DNA of 6,355 nt from Thermodesulfobacteriota bacterium (GTDB lineage: Bacteria; Desulfobacterota; BSN033; UBA1163): the NCBI GenBank assembly GCA_030024065.1, contig JASEIE010000236.1:1-6355 (forward strand). The letters are read 5' to 3'. Position numbers and translations under genes: made by a program. Positions 5,800 through 6,355 of this stretch are shown piece by piece; the stretch's first letter is position 1, and each line of letters starts with the position of its first letter. The notes under the pieces were generated by a model. The model saw only the letters and a program-made list of their open reading frames with translations, made no database searches and was not told the origin of the DNA.

Positions 5800-5936
5800 C
5801 TCCCTTTTTTCCTCATCATCTCCGCAATCAAATCGAGGAATCCAACCGAGTGGTAACCCATCATTCCTCCGTCTGCAACAATCGTTGTCCCATTGATATA
5901 ACTGGAATCATCCGAGGCTAAAAACAACGCAATTTT
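5796..5936 (-). pseudogene. C-terminal remnant of a short-chain dehydrogenase/reductase (SDR)
   Basis: The minus strand encodes 46 residues from KIALFLASDDSSYINGTTIV through ADGGMMGYHS to MRKKGS, then TGA (5796-5798). The pattern FLASDDSSYINGTTIVADGG is the conserved C-terminal segment of classical SDR oxidoreductases. The N-terminal Rossmann nucleotide-binding motif and the catalytic YxxxK are absent. Going upstream, SDR similarity ends at about 5936-5940, next to the inverted repeat of a mobile element, and the frame meets a TAA within the repeat at about 5952-5954. The gene is therefore broken and lost about four fifths of its length. It lies 137 nt upstream of livJ in the same orientation, so an SDR gene may once have preceded the transporter, or been its neighbour in a catabolic cluster. 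Its stop overlaps the candidate liv -35 box. Confidence 0.8.
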
Positions 5937-6050
5937 AAAAATGGTAACAATTTAGCTGTTTGAAAAAACTTGTAAAATCCCTCCCCACCGTCCGGCGCCA
6001 AAGTCCCAATGCTTGGCGCTGCATTAGCAGTGCGGTTCTGGACGGCGGCG

Positions 6051-6104
6051 CCTCCCTTTGCCCTCCGGATCAGAGACCGCTCTGGGTCGGAGACTAAAGG
6101 GAGG
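6051..6104. repeat. Triple nested perfect hairpin in the element core
   Basis: Three perfect stems nest in one 54-nt unit: CCTCCCTTT (6051-6059) with AAAGGGAGG (6096-6104), CTCCG (6063-6067) with CGGAG (6088-6092), and CAGAG (6071-6075) with CTCTG (6080-6084) around an ACCG loop. The layout is an almost continuous 19-bp stem with short internal loops of 2-3 nt. Confidence 0.75.
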
Positions 6105-6175
6105 AAAAGGGATTTCCCCCTTTTGACTCGCCGCGCATGCGCTGGCGCAGCGGGCAAAGGGGGATGAAGGGGGAT
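6105..6175. repeat. Second palindromic block of the element core
   Basis: AAAAGGG (6105-6111) can pair with CCCTTTT (6118-6124). Alternatively CCCCCTTT (6116-6123) can pair with AAAGGGGG (6156-6163), enclosing the perfect palindrome GCGCATGCGC (6133-6142). A short direct repeat AAGGGGGAT occurs at 6157-6165 and 6167-6175. The overlapping partners mean only one of the first two stems can form at a time. Confidence 0.65.
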
Positions 6176-6205
6176 TAGATCTTTGTTCAAAGAACTAAAA
6201 TGTTA

Positions 6206-6355
6206 CTATAAATTCAGGGCAAATAAAATGGCTTCGCGTACCTGGTCCATCTTTTCGGAGGAAAGCGTTGTAATTCGTGAGCCTATTTTCCCTTTGGAGA
6301 CCGTTTGAATATGATCACAATTGATAGCACAGTCTTTTGGCATTCCATTTTCTAT
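6206..6355 (-). CDS. mazF: MazF/PemK-type endoribonuclease toxin, C-terminal part (runs off the window)
   Basis: The last 49 codons of a MazF-like toxin are visible, ending at TAG (6206-6208). The reading NGMPKDCAINCDHIQTVSKG, then KIGSRITTLSSEKMDQVREA and a hydrophobic end ALNL, follows the C-terminal half of the MazF family: a D/S-x-I-x-x-x-Q-I-x-T-V/I-x-K segment, then a short strand, then the final amphipathic helix beginning LSxEKM. MazF toxins are sequence-specific mRNA interferases, normally paired with a small antitoxin encoded upstream, which would lie beyond the right edge. The N-terminal half with the catalytic arginine is outside the window, so activity cannot be judged. The visible frame has no interruption and ends at about the usual length. 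The stop codon shares its final base with the outer end of the adjacent palindromic element, so its termination may have been supplied by that insertion. Confidence 0.85.
   Translation of the reverse strand: MENGMPKDCAINCDHIQTVSKGKIGSRITTLSSEKMDQVREAILFALNL

Larger units (their letters stand above)
5944..6206. mobile_element. MITE-like element of about 263 bp with imperfect terminal inverted repeats
   Basis: The left end (5944-5964, GTAACAATTTAG...TTTGAA) matches the reverse complement of the right end (6186-6206) at 18 of 21 positions. Looser similarity continues inward to about 5984 and 6169 (both arms reach TCCC-rich stretches). Between them is a GC-rich core of nested hairpins and no credible gene, so the unit looks like a non-autonomous palindromic repeat. 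Adding three more bases at each end (5941-6209) keeps two of three pairs, and AAA then flanks both sides, so the exact boundary and target duplication are uncertain. It separates the SDR relic from the mazF-like gene and forms part of the mazF stop codon. Confidence 0.65.

Noticed and set aside
5659..5800. A possible riboswitch or amino-acid attenuator ahead of livJ
   Set aside because: The leader is purine-rich, with no convincing paired stems, no run of Leu, Ile or Val codons and no terminator.
5918..6190. A 90-codon open frame on the minus strand
   Set aside because: It lies almost wholly inside the palindromic element, its composition simply follows the hairpins (Pro, Ala and Arg runs), it has no ribosome site, and its end runs out of frame through the SDR relic. 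It is treated as a chance frame of a repeat.
5944..6206. The hairpin-rich element as a CRISPR array, tRNA or integron attC site
   Set aside because: There are no regularly spaced direct repeats, no cloverleaf with a CCA-type acceptor stem, and no attC core sites. The only consistent order is terminal inverted repeats around nested palindromes.

Overview
The window carries a complete five-gene branched-chain amino acid type (HAAT/Liv) ABC importer operon. All of it is read on the minus strand in the order livJ (5658-4432), livH (4364-3489), livM (3378-2416), livG (2415-1681), livF (1681-983). A toxin-antitoxin gene lies at each end, and there are gene fossils and two small palindromic mobile elements that carry no transposase. 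No phylogenetic marker gene is present. A cleavable signal peptide without a lipobox on the binding protein points to a Gram-negative cell. Moderate GC, GTG and TTG starts, PIN-type and MazF toxin genes and abundant palindromic repeats would suit a Desulfobacterota/Deltaproteobacteria-like genome, but that assignment is inference only.

Layout from left to right. 46-859 holds a probable toxin-antitoxin pair: a DUF3368 PIN-like toxin gene transcribed first, then an overlapping UPF0175-type antitoxin with a strong Shine-Dalgarno site inside the toxin gene. Between it and livF, 860-982 contains a good sigma70-like promoter for the pair and an 18-codon relic of a second LivF C-terminus, in frame behind the livF stop. 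983-3378 holds livF, livG and livM, tightly coupled (1-nt overlap and 0-nt gap). 3391-3491 is a small inverted-repeat element inserted between livM and livH, with a TTTA target duplication. livH and livJ follow, separated by a 10-bp-stem hairpin at 4389-4418.

Upstream of livJ (5659-5936) are a candidate promoter and the last 46 codons of a short-chain dehydrogenase. That relic ends abruptly against a second MITE-like element of about 263 bp (5944-6206), which has imperfect terminal inverted repeats and a GC-rich core of nested hairpins. The far end of this element forms part of the stop codon of a mazF-like toxin gene that runs off the right edge (6206-6355).

In function, LivJ would capture a ligand in the periplasm, LivH and LivM form the channel, and LivG and LivF drive transport by ATP hydrolysis. 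The ligand may be a branched-chain amino acid or another small carboxylate or amide; sequence alone does not decide. The toxin-antitoxin modules are not part of this pathway. Together with the broken SDR and LivF relics and the two inserted elements, they mark both flanks as sites of past recombination. The core operon is conventional. The items most worth attention are the two non-autonomous elements, the LivF tail relic, and the unusual gene order and start of the DUF3368/UPF0175 pair.
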